Shown piece after piece: positions 1-8,162 of a DNA stretch of 64,000 bases (its first letter is position 1; each line of letters opens with the position of its first letter). The stretch covers positions 1 through 64,000 of the forward strand of contig NZ_JAFLVR010000047.1 in the NCBI RefSeq assembly GCF_017315985.1, read 5' to 3'. The notes below the pieces were generated by a model, which worked only from the letters and a program-made list of their open reading frames with translations, was not told the origin of the DNA and searched no databases. Source of the stretch: Candidatus Enterococcus murrayae. GTDB taxonomy: Bacteria; Bacillota; Bacilli; Lactobacillales; Enterococcaceae. The position numbers and the translations under genes were made by a program.

Positions 1-528
1 TTACTATCTGATTTGAATAGTACATTAATTGTTGTTAATTTTATTATCCAAGTATATAGAAATACTGGTTTTGTATTTATTGAGTCTTATGGATTGTACT
101 GGCATCAGAGAAAAAAACCAATCATAGAAGCAATAATGAATTTGGTAATTTCATTAGTTTTTCTTTCTGTGTTTAAATTAGGAATTGCCGGAGTTTTATT
201 GGGAACAATTATTTCATCATTAGGATACGTTATTTGGTACGAGGCCTATATTGTTTTTAAGCATGCTTTTGATAAAAGTTTTTTTGAGTTTATAAAAATT
301 ATGCTTAACTATTTTCTTCAAATTGTATTGTCGTGGGGAGGCGCATCTTATTTTTCTAGAATAGCGTTGAGAGATGACGGCTCGGTTGTGGATGTAATTG
401 TCTCAGTAATTGTCAGCCTAATAACTGGGATTATTGTTTATTTATCCCTAAATTTTAAACGCAAAGAGTTTAGATTTGTTGTTAGTATTGTGGGACAAAT
501 TTTGAATAAAATAAAGGGGAAATTATGA
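1..528 (+). CDS. Polysaccharide flippase (Wzx/MATE-like), C-terminal part
   Basis: The reading frame is open from base 1, so the gene starts outside the window and about 175 C-terminal residues are seen. They hold roughly four to five hydrophobic segments, including a long one around GIAGVLLGTIISSLGY, and a basic tail. The pattern KKPIIEAIMNLVISL is typical of the last helices of O-unit/capsule flippases, which move lipid-linked repeat units across the membrane. The gene overlaps the next glycosyltransferase by four bases (ATGA), so they are co-translated. The sequence is visibly A+T-rich, as is common in variable polysaccharide loci. Family assignment is inferred from topology and context; no catalytic motif exists to confirm it. 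Confidence 0.75.
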   Translation, partial: LLSDLNSTLIVVNFIIQVYRNTGFVFIESYGLYWHQRKKPIIEAIMNLVISLVFLSVFKLGIAGVLLGTIISSLGYVIWYEAYIVFKHAFDKSFFEFIKIMLNYFLQIVLSWGGASYFSRIALRDDGSVVDVIVSVIVSLITGIIVYLSLNFKRKEFRFVVSIVGQILNKIKGKL

Positions 529-1676
529 ATATTTGTATAGTCGGACCGTCATTTGGGTATGGTGGAGCAAACATAGTTGCGGCAAATGTGGGAAAAAAAT
601 TAAGCGAAAACAATAAGGTTTATTTCGTTGGATTTAAATCAGACGCGAACTATACTAACATCCCTGAAGATCAAATGTACTATATTGGAAATGAAAAAAA
701 CAGATTCTTTAAATTATTTGTCAAGGCCAAAAAAGCGTCTGAATTATTGTTGAAAAAAGAAATTACACTTTCTAAATATTACAAAGACGAAATAGATAAT
801 TTGTGTAGAATTGTGAATCAAAACAGCATAGATTTAGTGATATTAAATTCTTTTGTCTCATCTACAATATTTTGTGTGGAGTTAAAGAAAAGACTAAATA
901 TTCCTGTTATTTCTTGGATGCATGAATCAGTTGAACATAGTTTTAATGATCTAGCAAAAAACTATCCTACAGCTTTTGAACAGGCTTTGGTACGTTCTGA
1001 TGAGATTGTGTGTTTAACAAGAAATGATTCAAAGAAGTTTTTAACATTAAACAAAAAAACGAAAGTTATATATAATCCAGTAAATATTGACAAAAAGAAG
1101 ATATCACAATTGGAAGATAAAGTTATCTCTTTCACTACTAGGTTGGATATTCAAATTAAAGGATTAGACTATTTGGTAGATATTGCACAAAAGTTACCTG
1201 ATGATTGGCATGTGAGAGTAGCAGGACAAGGACGCGAAGATCAAATAAAGGATTTTAAGTCATTATTAGAAACCAAGGATAAAAAAAATAAAATTGAGTT
1301 TGTGGGATCATTATCTGGGAAAGAATTAGAAGAGCATTACAGGAAAAGCTCTATTTTTCTGTCAACTTCCAGAGTAGAAGCCTTACCATTGGTACTGATT
1401 GAAGCATTGTTTTTTGGTTTACCAATAGTTAGTTTTGAACATAGTGGAGCTGTTGAAATTCTGGATTCTGGAAAGTTTGGATGTCTTGTCAAAAAATATG
1501 ATCTGGAAGAAATGACTGAGAAATTGAATAAGTTAATTCAAAATAGAGATTTGCGCGAGGAGTTTCAAAAAAAGTCTTTGGAAAGATCTGAAAGCTTTGA
1601 TACAAGTCATATACTTAATCAATGGCAGAGTTTGATTGCAAATATAATCCAAAATGGAGGAGAAGAAGTTGATTAA
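525..1676 (+). CDS. Glycosyltransferase family 4 (GT-B fold)
   Basis: This 383-residue protein has the two-domain GT-B layout. The N-terminus has a glycine-rich acceptor-side loop (GPSFGYGGAN, residues 7-16). The donor-binding E-x7-E motif is formed by E285 and E293 within SRVEALPLVLIEAL. There is no signal peptide or membrane helix, so it should act on the cytoplasmic face, adding a sugar from a nucleotide donor to a lipid-linked glycan. It is translationally coupled to the flippase upstream, and its 3' end carries the ribosome site of the epimerase that follows. Donor and acceptor cannot be told from sequence. Base composition is A+T-rich like the flippase and unlike the epimerase. Confidence 0.85.
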   Translation: MNICIVGPSFGYGGANIVAANVGKKLSENNKVYFVGFKSDANYTNIPEDQMYYIGNEKNRFFKLFVKAKKASELLLKKEITLSKYYKDEIDNLCRIVNQNSIDLVILNSFVSSTIFCVELKKRLNIPVISWMHESVEHSFNDLAKNYPTAFEQALVRSDEIVCLTRNDSKKFLTLNKKTKVIYNPVNIDKKKISQLEDKVISFTTRLDIQIKGLDYLVDIAQKLPDDWHVRVAGQGREDQIKDFKSLLETKDKKNKIEFVGSLSGKELEEHYRKSSIFLSTSRVEALPLVLIEALFFGLPIVSFEHSGAVEILDSGKFGCLVKKYDLEEMTEKLNKLIQNRDLREEFQKKSLERSESFDTSHILNQWQSLIANIIQNGGEEVD

Positions 1677-2619
1677 TTATCTTATCACCGGCGGCGCCGG
1701 TTTCATCGGTTCTACATTAGCCAACCACTTATCCAAGGAAAACAAAGTAATAGTACTGGATGACCTCTCAATGGGTAAAAAGGAGAATCTAGTGGTAAAT
1801 CTAAATCTCGAGTTTATTGAAGGCTCAGTCACAGACAAAGATTTGATGACTGAAGTTCTTTCAAATAATAAATTTGACTATATTTTCCATCTAGCAGCAA
1901 TCGCAAGTGTAGCAGACTCAGTAGAGCGTCCGGTTGAAACGCATCAAATTAATTTCGAAAGTGTTTTGATGATGTTAGAGTTAATCAGAAAATATCAAAA
2001 AGATTTGAAGCGATTGGTTTTCAGTTCATCGGCAGCAGTTTACGGAGATGAACCAACATTACCTAAGCATGAGGACTCGGTTATTCGACCTTTGACTCCT
2101 TACGCGGTAGACAAATTTGCTGCGGAGCAGTATGTGCTAGACTATAATCACCTTTATGGTATTAATACTAGTGCGGTACGCTTCTTTAATGTTTATGGAC
2201 CAAATCAGAATCCAGAATCTCCTTATAGTGGAGTAATTTCAATTTTGGTTGATCGCTATAAGAAAATCCAAAAGGGTGAGGATACACATTTCACATTGTT
2301 TGGTGACGGCTCACAATCTCGTGATTTTGTTTTTATTGAAGATGTTATACAAGCTTTATTACTTGTAGCGAGTAAAGATGAGGCATTGGGTAGGCAATTT
2401 AATGTTGGAACGGGTAATGCGATTACACTGAATGAATTGATTGAAGTAATCGATGAAACATTAAATATTAATTTATCTGTAAAACACGAATCTGAAAGAG
2501 ATGGAGATATTAAAGATTCTGTTGCCGATATTTCCAGATTAAAGAAATTAGGTTATAAACCTAATTTCAGTGTTCAAGAAGGTATGAAGAAATATTTAGC
2601 ATCAGAAGAATTGTTTTAA
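1669..2619 (+). CDS. NAD-dependent sugar-nucleotide epimerase (GalE-like SDR)
   Basis: This is an extended short-chain dehydrogenase of 316 residues. It has the NAD loop TGGAGFIGS (7-15), a serine cluster SSSAAVYG near 119-126, and the catalytic Y145-x3-K149 pair in PYAVDKFAAEQY. It most likely interconverts C4 epimers of UDP-glucose or UDP-GlcNAc, or a related sugar, for the polysaccharide made by its neighbours. The start is TTG at 1669: a GGAGG lies 8 bases upstream at 1656-1660, whereas an ATG at 1654 overlaps that ribosome site. The first codons overlap the end of the GT4 gene. The family is clear; the exact substrate is not. Confidence 0.85.
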   Translation: MINYLITGGAGFIGSTLANHLSKENKVIVLDDLSMGKKENLVVNLNLEFIEGSVTDKDLMTEVLSNNKFDYIFHLAAIASVADSVERPVETHQINFESVLMMLELIRKYQKDLKRLVFSSSAAVYGDEPTLPKHEDSVIRPLTPYAVDKFAAEQYVLDYNHLYGINTSAVRFFNVYGPNQNPESPYSGVISILVDRYKKIQKGEDTHFTLFGDGSQSRDFVFIEDVIQALLLVASKDEALGRQFNVGTGNAITLNELIEVIDETLNINLSVKHESERDGDIKDSVADISRLKKLGYKPNFSVQEGMKKYLASEELF

Positions 2620-2620
2620 A

Positions 2621-2648
2621 AAGTCGGAGCATATCCGACTTTTTTTTG
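2621..2648 (+). terminator. Rho-independent terminator of the polysaccharide operon
   Basis: An 8-bp perfect stem (2621-2628 with 2634-2641), a 5-base loop and a run of T directly after it. It starts two bases after the epimerase stop codon and closes the transcription unit of the first three genes. Confidence 0.85.
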
Positions 2649-2686
2649 GTATTATGGTAGATAGTTGTGAAGTTAGGAGCGTAAAG

Positions 2687-3637
2687 ATGAACAGTGAAAA
2701 AATAGCTATCCTCATTCCTTGCTACAATGAATCACTCACGATCAAAAAAGTGATCAATGATTTTCAAAGGGAGTTACCTGAGGCGGATATCTATGTTTAT
2801 GATAATAATTCTACGGATAATACGTATGAGATTGCACTGAATGAGGGGGCAATAGTTAAAAAGGAACCTCGCCAAGGTAAAGGGAACGTTATTCGTCAAA
2901 TGTTTTTTGATATTGATGCCGATTACTATTTAATGGTGGATGGGGATGATACGTATCCAGCAGAGAATTCTCAAGAGTTGGTTGCGGCTTTAAGAGATGG
3001 CAAAGCAGATATGGTTATTGGTGATCGTTTATCGAATGGAACCTATTTTAATGAGAATAAACGCGCTTTTCATGATTTTGGAAACAATTTAGTCAAGAGT
3101 TCGATCAACCGGTTATATCAAGCAGATATTAAGGATGTAATGACTGGTTATCGTGGATTTAACCGTATGTTTGTAAAAAGCTTTCCTGTAATGAGTTCTG
3201 GCTTCCAGATTGAAACAGAGTTTACAATCCACGCTCTAGATAAGCGTTTTAAGTTAGTGGAACTCCCGATCGATTATCGTGATAGACCTGAAGGCAGTGA
3301 ATCAAAATTGGATACTTATTCTGATGGAATCAAAGTTTTATTGACCATTTTGAAAATGTTTAAAGACTATAAGCCACTTTTATTTTTCTCAGTTTTTAGC
3401 TTGATTTTCTTTTTATTTGGTCTTATATTTGGAGTTCCAGTAATCAATGAGTTTATTAGGACGGGCTTTATTACTAAGGTACCTTCATCGATCCTAGCAA
3501 CAGGTCTGATGGTATTTTCATTGTTGTTGTTAATTACCGGATTGATTTTAGATACGGTTGTAACAAATGCAAAGAAAGAGTATGAATTAAACCTGCATCG
3601 TTTGTATGAAGAAAATATTCAAAAGAAAAAAATATAA
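2687..3637 (+). CDS. Membrane-anchored glycosyltransferase family 2
   Basis: This 316-residue protein has a GT-A domain opening with IAILIPCYNESLTIKKVI, an Asp-rich metal and nucleotide site MVDGDDTY (D85-D88), and the conserved TGYRGFNR segment. Two hydrophobic helices near residues 229-250 and 270-300 anchor the C-terminus. The layout matches DPM1-like enzymes that load a sugar onto a polyprenyl phosphate or a membrane glycan on the inner face. The start is ATG 2687, seven bases after AGGAG at 2675-2679; an ATG at 2654 has no ribosome site. It lies in its own unit between the operon terminator and mltG. Sugar and lipid acceptor are unknown. Confidence 0.8.
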   Translation: MNSEKIAILIPCYNESLTIKKVINDFQRELPEADIYVYDNNSTDNTYEIALNEGAIVKKEPRQGKGNVIRQMFFDIDADYYLMVDGDDTYPAENSQELVAALRDGKADMVIGDRLSNGTYFNENKRAFHDFGNNLVKSSINRLYQADIKDVMTGYRGFNRMFVKSFPVMSSGFQIETEFTIHALDKRFKLVELPIDYRDRPEGSESKLDTYSDGIKVLLTILKMFKDYKPLLFFSVFSLIFFLFGLIFGVPVINEFIRTGFITKVPSSILATGLMVFSLLLLITGLILDTVVTNAKKEYELNLHRLYEENIQKKKI

Positions 3638-3662
3638 TTTCCTTAACTAAATAAATTTTACA

Positions 3663-3691
3663 TTTCACTCCTCTTTCATTTCATGTATAAT
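3663..3691 (+). promoter_or_regulatory. Putative mltG promoter
   Basis: A perfect TATAAT at 3686-3691 lies 17 bases after a weak TTTCAC (3663-3668). It ends 22 bases before the mltG ribosome site. The -10 is convincing and the -35 is poor. Confidence 0.5.
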
Positions 3692-3728
3692 GGTTTAAGT
3701 TATGACATGAAGTAAGGAGGAGTTGTTT

Positions 3729-5483
3729 TTGTCTGAGGATCAAAATCAACACTCAGAAGAAGGATCTTTTAAAGAGCAGATTATGCGTGCTTTAGAAGAG
3801 GGTCGAAAGAATCGTGAAGTAGAGTCAACAAAGAAAGCAAATACGACTACTCGAACTTCGGAAGTAAAAAAAGCTATTAGCGATGATGACGATTTAGCAT
3901 CGTCTTATGAACGCTTATTTGGTAATAGACAAAAGAAAAAAGAATCAACTACTGCTGAGCAGAAGTCTAAACCAATTGATGCAAAAGAAGAAAAAGTAAA
4001 AAAAGAGGAACTGCCTGAACTTCCTAAAGAAGAGAAAACTTCAGAGAAAGCAGCTCCTAGTAGTGGCTCTGAATCAAAGCCTGAGAAGCGGAAAGAAACA
4101 AGGAAACCGTCGGCTGATAAAAAGAGGACTATAAAAGAAGAGCAAAAGAATGAACCTTCAACTATTCGAGATAAAAAAACGACTTCACATCATTCGAACT
4201 CAAAAAAAACAGCTAAGGCTAGTTCAAAGCAAGAAGAGCTGAAAGTCAAAGCTGTAAAGGAGTCGCATAAGGATGAGCATGTTGAAGAAGAACCATCGAT
4301 TTTCCATCGTCTTGGTGAAAAATTCGACGAGCTTCGACAAATGGATGAGGAATTTGAAGGGGATTTAAGTGAGGAGAGCAACTTGAAACGAGCAGAACGT
4401 CGCAAAGAGGACCGAGTCGTCCGTAAAATCGTTTATATATTGACGATCGGTATTTTGATCGTCGCCGGAATTTTAGCAATCTCAGGGTATAATTATGTGA
4501 GTGCCGGCTTGAAGCCACTAGATAAGAATGATAAAAAATTGGTACAGGTAGAGGTTCCCAGTGGTTCTTCAAATCGCCAAATCGGTGATATTTTAGAAGA
4601 TGGGGATGTCATCCGTGATGGCATGGTCTTCAATTTCTATACGAAATTCAAGAATTTAACGAATTTCCAGGCGGGTTATTATCAATTTTCACCAAATATG
4701 ACTTTGGATCAAATTAGTAAGGAATTGCAGCAAGGAGGAAGCGCCGAGCCATTGGATGATGCTTCTAAGCTAACGGTTCCTGAAGGATATGATGTTGATA
4801 AAATTGCCAGTCTAGTGGCTAAGAAGACAGACTTCAAGAAAGAAGATTTCATCAAAGTAATGAAAGATGACAAATTCTTCGACCAGTTGAAAACGCAATA
4901 TCCGGATCTATTAACAGATGCAGGTAATGCGAAGGATGTACGTTATCGTTTAGAAGGGTATTTATTCCCAGCGACCTATAATGTTCACAAAAATAGAAGT
5001 CTTGAAGATCTAGTGACCCAAATGGTGGATACTACTAATCAAGTTTTAACCCCTTATTATAATCAAATTAAAGAAAAAGGGTTAACTGTTCAAGAAGTCA
5101 TGACGTTGGCTTCCTTAGTGGAAAAAGAAGGGGTTACTCAATCTGACCGTAAGAAGATCGCACAAGTCTTCTTTAATCGAATTGATGCTCAGATGGCATT
5201 ACAGTCAGATATCTCAATTCTTTATGCGCTAGGCGAACACAAAGAGGTTGTAACGATCAAGGATACTGAGGTGGATTCACCTTATAACTTGTATACAAAT
5301 ACTGGTTATGGGCCTGGACCATTCGACAATCCAAGTCAGGAAGCGATTCTTGCGGTTCTTGATCCAACTGAAAATGATTATATTTATTTTGTTGCAGATA
5401 TCTCAACCGGAAAAGTTTATTATGCGAAGACATATGAAGAGCATATGGAGCTGGTTGAAAAATATGTCAATAAAGAGAAATAA
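3729..5483 (+). CDS. mltG: Endolytic murein transglycosylase MltG (YceG family)
   Basis: The enzyme cuts nascent glycan strands outside the membrane and is linked to peripheral peptidoglycan synthesis. Residues 1 to about 225 form a long, highly charged Lys/Glu/Ser-rich cytoplasmic region. One transmembrane helix follows (about 233-254), then the extracytoplasmic YceG domain. The catalytic glutamate is expected at E465 in ASLVEKEG. The start is TTG 3729, eight bases after AAGGAGG (3714-3720); an in-frame TTG at 3723 lies only two bases from it. The total of 584 residues is long for the family because of the cytoplasmic extension, seen also in other enterococci. greA follows after 95 bases. 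Confidence 0.9.
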   Translation: MSEDQNQHSEEGSFKEQIMRALEEGRKNREVESTKKANTTTRTSEVKKAISDDDDLASSYERLFGNRQKKKESTTAEQKSKPIDAKEEKVKKEELPELPKEEKTSEKAAPSSGSESKPEKRKETRKPSADKKRTIKEEQKNEPSTIRDKKTTSHHSNSKKTAKASSKQEELKVKAVKESHKDEHVEEEPSIFHRLGEKFDELRQMDEEFEGDLSEESNLKRAERRKEDRVVRKIVYILTIGILIVAGILAISGYNYVSAGLKPLDKNDKKLVQVEVPSGSSNRQIGDILEDGDVIRDGMVFNFYTKFKNLTNFQAGYYQFSPNMTLDQISKELQQGGSAEPLDDASKLTVPEGYDVDKIASLVAKKTDFKKEDFIKVMKDDKFFDQLKTQYPDLLTDAGNAKDVRYRLEGYLFPATYNVHKNRSLEDLVTQMVDTTNQVLTPYYNQIKEKGLTVQEVMTLASLVEKEGVTQSDRKKIAQVFFNRIDAQMALQSDISILYALGEHKEVVTIKDTEVDSPYNLYTNTGYGPGPFDNPSQEAILAVLDPTENDYIYFVADISTGKVYYAKTYEEHMELVEKYVNKEK

Positions 5484-5487
5484 ACAA

Positions 5488-5516
5488 TTTACATTACAGT
5501 AATTACGTGGTAATCT
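5488..5516 (+). promoter_or_regulatory. greA promoter
   Basis: TTTACA at 5488-5493, a 17-base spacer and TAATCT at 5511-5516. A TG one base upstream of the -10 gives an extended -10. The predicted start falls inside a large inverted repeat (5501-5555) preceding greA. Confidence 0.55.
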
Positions 5517-5555
5517 TTTGTGGATTAAATCTATAAGGGATTACCTTTCGTAATT
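5501..5555 (+). repeat. Two-part inverted repeat in the greA leader
   Basis: Outer arms AATTACG (5501-5507) and CGTAATT (5549-5555) and inner arms GGTAATC (5509-5515) and GATTACC (5539-5545) are all perfect. They enclose a 23-base loop. The repeat overlaps the greA -10 and ends 14 bases before the ribosome site, so it could act as an operator or as an RNA hairpin. There is no T-run, so it is not a simple terminator. Confidence 0.6.
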
Positions 5556-5578
5556 TTGTTGATTGAAGGAGAAGAAAA

Positions 5579-6058
5579 ATGGTAGAAAAAACATATCCAA
5601 TGACTCTAGAAGGAAAAGAAAAATTGGAGCAGGAATTAGAAGAATTAAAAACAGTAAAACGTGGAGAAATCATTGAAAGAATTAAAATCGCCCGCAGCTT
5701 TGGCGATCTATCTGAAAACTCTGAGTATGAATCTGCTAAGGATGAGCAAGCATTTGTCGAAGGACGAATCAGTACTTTAGAGAATATGATTCGTTTTGCA
5801 CAAATTATTGATAATGAAAATGTTGACTCTGATGAAATTTCCATCGGAAAAACTGTTACTTTCGTTGAACTGCCTGACGATGAAGAAGAAGAGTACACGA
5901 TCGTAGGGAAAGCTGAAGCAGATCCTTTAACCGGAAAAATTTCAAATGATTCCCCGATTGCTCAAGCTTTGATTGGAAAACGTGTAGGAGACGTCGTAAC
6001 AATTGCGACACCAGGTGGAAACATGGAAGTTAAAATCACAAATGTGAAACAAAACTAA
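5579..6058 (+). CDS. greA: Transcription elongation factor GreA
   Basis: The 159-residue length is standard for GreA, which rescues backtracked RNA polymerase by stimulating cleavage of the transcript 3' end in the secondary channel. The N-terminal half is an antiparallel coiled coil whose acidic tip is visible as [18 protein letters not shown]. The C-terminal half is the globular FKBP-like domain ending [14 protein letters not shown]. The ATG at 5579 follows AAGGAGAAG. It has its own promoter, then a strong terminator 7 bases after the stop, so it can be transcribed alone. The mltG-greA order is conserved in many Firmicutes. Confidence 0.97.
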   Translation: MVEKTYPMTLEGKEKLEQELEELKTVKRGEIIERIKIARSFGDLSENSEYESAKDEQAFVEGRISTLENMIRFAQIIDNENVDSDEISIGKTVTFVELPDDEEEEYTIVGKAEADPLTGKISNDSPIAQALIGKRVGDVVTIATPGGNMEVKITNVKQN

Positions 6059-6065
6059 AATACAT

Positions 6066-6094
6066 AAAAGAGGCGCTGGTCGCCTCTTTTATTT
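6066..6094 (+). terminator. greA terminator
   Basis: A perfect 10-bp stem (6066-6075 with 6081-6090), a 5-base loop and a terminal T-rich tract. Confidence 0.9.
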
Positions 6095-6100
6095 TGCTAG

Positions 6101-6120
6101 TTCTACTATAAGTGGTAGAA
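6101..6120 (+). repeat. Inverted repeat upstream of liaF
   Basis: TTCTAC and GTAGAA half-sites separated by 8 bases, between the greA terminator and liaF. The form is that of a dimeric regulator site. No link to a specific regulator can be shown. The same 180-base interval also holds the similar motifs TCAGTTTTAG and CGACTTTAG, which could be LiaR contacts. Confidence 0.35.
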
Positions 6121-6271
6121 GTATGCACTATTTTACGTGTTGCGTTGGAAAAATACTTGTCCTTACGAGGCAGCTGTCAGTTTTAGTTAGGTTGCGACTT
6201 TAGACCGATAGTATTCGGTACGTAAAGAAAGTAGAATAAGGTATAAATAAAAAGTTGGGAGGAAAGATAAA

Positions 6272-6994
6272 ATGAAAAGTCCATGGCGCTTTTTCATTGT
6301 AATTGAAGCCTTACTTGCAATTTTCTTATTATGGCAATTATCTTCAAATCCTGCGATGTTGATTATGCTGCTCTTTGGAGTACTTAATATATATTTGGCA
6401 TTGCGAAGGCACCGTCGTCGAAAGTTCCAATTGATCTTAGGTTCAGTGATTTTAATCATCTGTCTAGTGAATAGTCCTGCGACTTGGTTGATGTTGATAT
6501 TTGCCGTAATATTTCTTGGTCTTAAGGGCTTCGAGATTGCAGGTATATCAATGCCAAATCATTCTCTAAAGAACAAAAAGAGCATTGTAATGGTTGAGAC
6601 GACTGATCCGACTAGCCATAATGGGGAACGTAAAAAGCAGAGCTGGATCGGTAATGATCGAATCGGTACACAGGTTTTTGAATGGGACGATATTAACGTA
6701 GCTATTTTGGCTGGCGATACGATTGTTGATTTGGGAAACACACTATTGCCCAAAGAGGACAGTATCGTAATCGTTCGTAAAGGCTTTGGCCGAACAAGAA
6801 TCTTAGTTCCATACGGCATCGGCATTCTATTTGAACATGCTACCCTATACGGTAAGGTCGATTTTGATGAGGATACGCAGGTTCTTCGTAATGAAACAAT
6901 CAAAATGTACAGTGAGGATTATGATGAAAGCCCTCGTAGATTGAAAATAGTGACTAACACATTGGTCGGAGATGTCGAGGTGATTCGCGTATGA
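6272..6994 (+). CDS. liaF: LiaF, membrane inhibitor of the LiaSR stress system
   Basis: This 240-residue protein has three to four helices in its first 100 residues and a C-terminal beta-rich domain (DUF2154/LiaF type: VFEWDDINVAILAGDTIVDLGNTLLP). LiaF holds the LiaS kinase inactive until cell-wall-active antibiotics or antimicrobial peptides disturb the membrane. It is the first gene of liaFSR and its last bases overlap the liaS start. A GGGAGGAAAG ribosome site precedes ATG 6272. A separate regulated promoter in the 180-base upstream region is likely, because the greA terminator isolates it from upstream transcription. Confidence 0.92.
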   Translation: MKSPWRFFIVIEALLAIFLLWQLSSNPAMLIMLLFGVLNIYLALRRHRRRKFQLILGSVILIICLVNSPATWLMLIFAVIFLGLKGFEIAGISMPNHSLKNKKSIVMVETTDPTSHNGERKKQSWIGNDRIGTQVFEWDDINVAILAGDTIVDLGNTLLPKEDSIVIVRKGFGRTRILVPYGIGILFEHATLYGKVDFDEDTQVLRNETIKMYSEDYDESPRRLKIVTNTLVGDVEVIRV

Positions 6995-8085
6995 TGGGGA
7001 AATACTCCCGTTTACAGATTTCTCTTTATTCTGGTTTGATCTCCTTTTTGTTGATTTTGACAACATTATTTCTGTACATGTATGCAATTGGAAAAAAACA
7101 ATTGCTAGCACAGCTGTTCATTGCACGAATCTTCTATATTCCGCTCTTTGTTCACATCATTGTGATTTCTTTGACAGTCAGTGCAGTCGTCTATTTTCTT
7201 GTGACGTTCTTAGAAAAGCGTCAGCTGGGAAAAATTGAAGGAAAATTGCAGAGCTTGGCGTCAGGCAACTATGATCAGCCCTCATTGGATGTAGCGATTT
7301 CGCAAAACAAGGAAATGTTGCTGGTTGATCATGATATCAAGCGTATCAAAGAGAAACTTGTGAGCATGTCACGAGAGCTGCAGCAACTAAGCAGCCAACC
7401 GCAAATGGTGGATGGCACGACGAAAGAAAAGATTTTAGAAGAGGAAAGACATCGTTTAGCGCGGGAACTGCATGATTCAGTTTCACAGCAGCTTTTTGCG
7501 GCGATGATGATGATGTCGGCACTTAATGAACAGTCCCAGCATTCGGAGGAATTGGAGCCTTATAAGAAGCAATTAGCGATGGTGGCGGATATTATTAATG
7601 CGGCACAATCAGAGATGCGTGCATTGCTGCTTCATCTGCGTCCAATTAGTTTGGAAGGGAAAAGTTTACGTCAAGGTATTGAGCAATTATTGAATGAGCT
7701 GCGAACAAAAATCCAAATTCAGTTAAAATGGGATATACAGGATATTTGTGTTTCGGCAAGTATTGAAGATCAGCTATTTAGAGTAGTACAAGAATTATTA
7801 TCCAATACATTGCGACATGCAAAAGCTAACGAGCTAGAGGTTTATTTAAAAATTGTTGGTCAAAATATTTTATTGCGCGTAATTGATGATGGTGTTGGCT
7901 TTGAATCGAAGGATGAACATGCCGGAAGCTACGGACTGCGTAATATTCGTGAGCGAATTGCTGGTGTTGGGGGCTCAACAAAAATAATTAGCTTTAAAGG
8001 ACAGGGAACAAGTATTGAAATTAAAGTTCCTGTTGTGGCAGAGGATAATACAGCTAGTTCTTTAAAAGACGATGAAACAAATTAG
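6991..8085 (+). CDS. liaS: LiaS sensor histidine kinase
   Basis: This 364-residue HPK7-class kinase has two N-terminal helices (about 12-33 and 52-74) with only a short outside loop, the intramembrane-sensing layout. A HAMP-like linker follows. The phosphoacceptor is H161 in RLARELHDSVSQQL. The HATPase_c domain shows NTLRHAKA (N box), DDGVGF (G1) and GSYGLRNIRERI (G2). It phosphorylates LiaR and is held off by LiaF. The start ATG 6991 overlaps the liaF stop; a second in-frame ATG lies at 6994. In enterococci, changes in this gene are linked to daptomycin tolerance. Confidence 0.94.
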   Translation: MMGKYSRLQISLYSGLISFLLILTTLFLYMYAIGKKQLLAQLFIARIFYIPLFVHIIVISLTVSAVVYFLVTFLEKRQLGKIEGKLQSLASGNYDQPSLDVAISQNKEMLLVDHDIKRIKEKLVSMSRELQQLSSQPQMVDGTTKEKILEEERHRLARELHDSVSQQLFAAMMMMSALNEQSQHSEELEPYKKQLAMVADIINAAQSEMRALLLHLRPISLEGKSLRQGIEQLLNELRTKIQIQLKWDIQDICVSASIEDQLFRVVQELLSNTLRHAKANELEVYLKIVGQNILLRVIDDGVGFESKDEHAGSYGLRNIRERIAGVGGSTKIISFKGQGTSIEIKVPVVAEDNTASSLKDDETN

Positions 8086-8162
8086 TTTTTTGATAAAAAA
8101 TGAATTGCTTAACTAAATAGAAGATAATATGAATGGAATAAATAGGAATTAGGAGGCAGAGG

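Noticed and set aside
4190-4572. Open frames on the minus strand opposite mltG
   Set aside because: They mirror the low-complexity Lys/Glu-rich coding region, have no ribosome sites and give Ser/His-rich sequences without known motifs.
5503-5898. 131-residue minus-strand frame over greA
   Set aside because: Antisense to a clear conserved gene; serine-rich shadow with no ribosome site.
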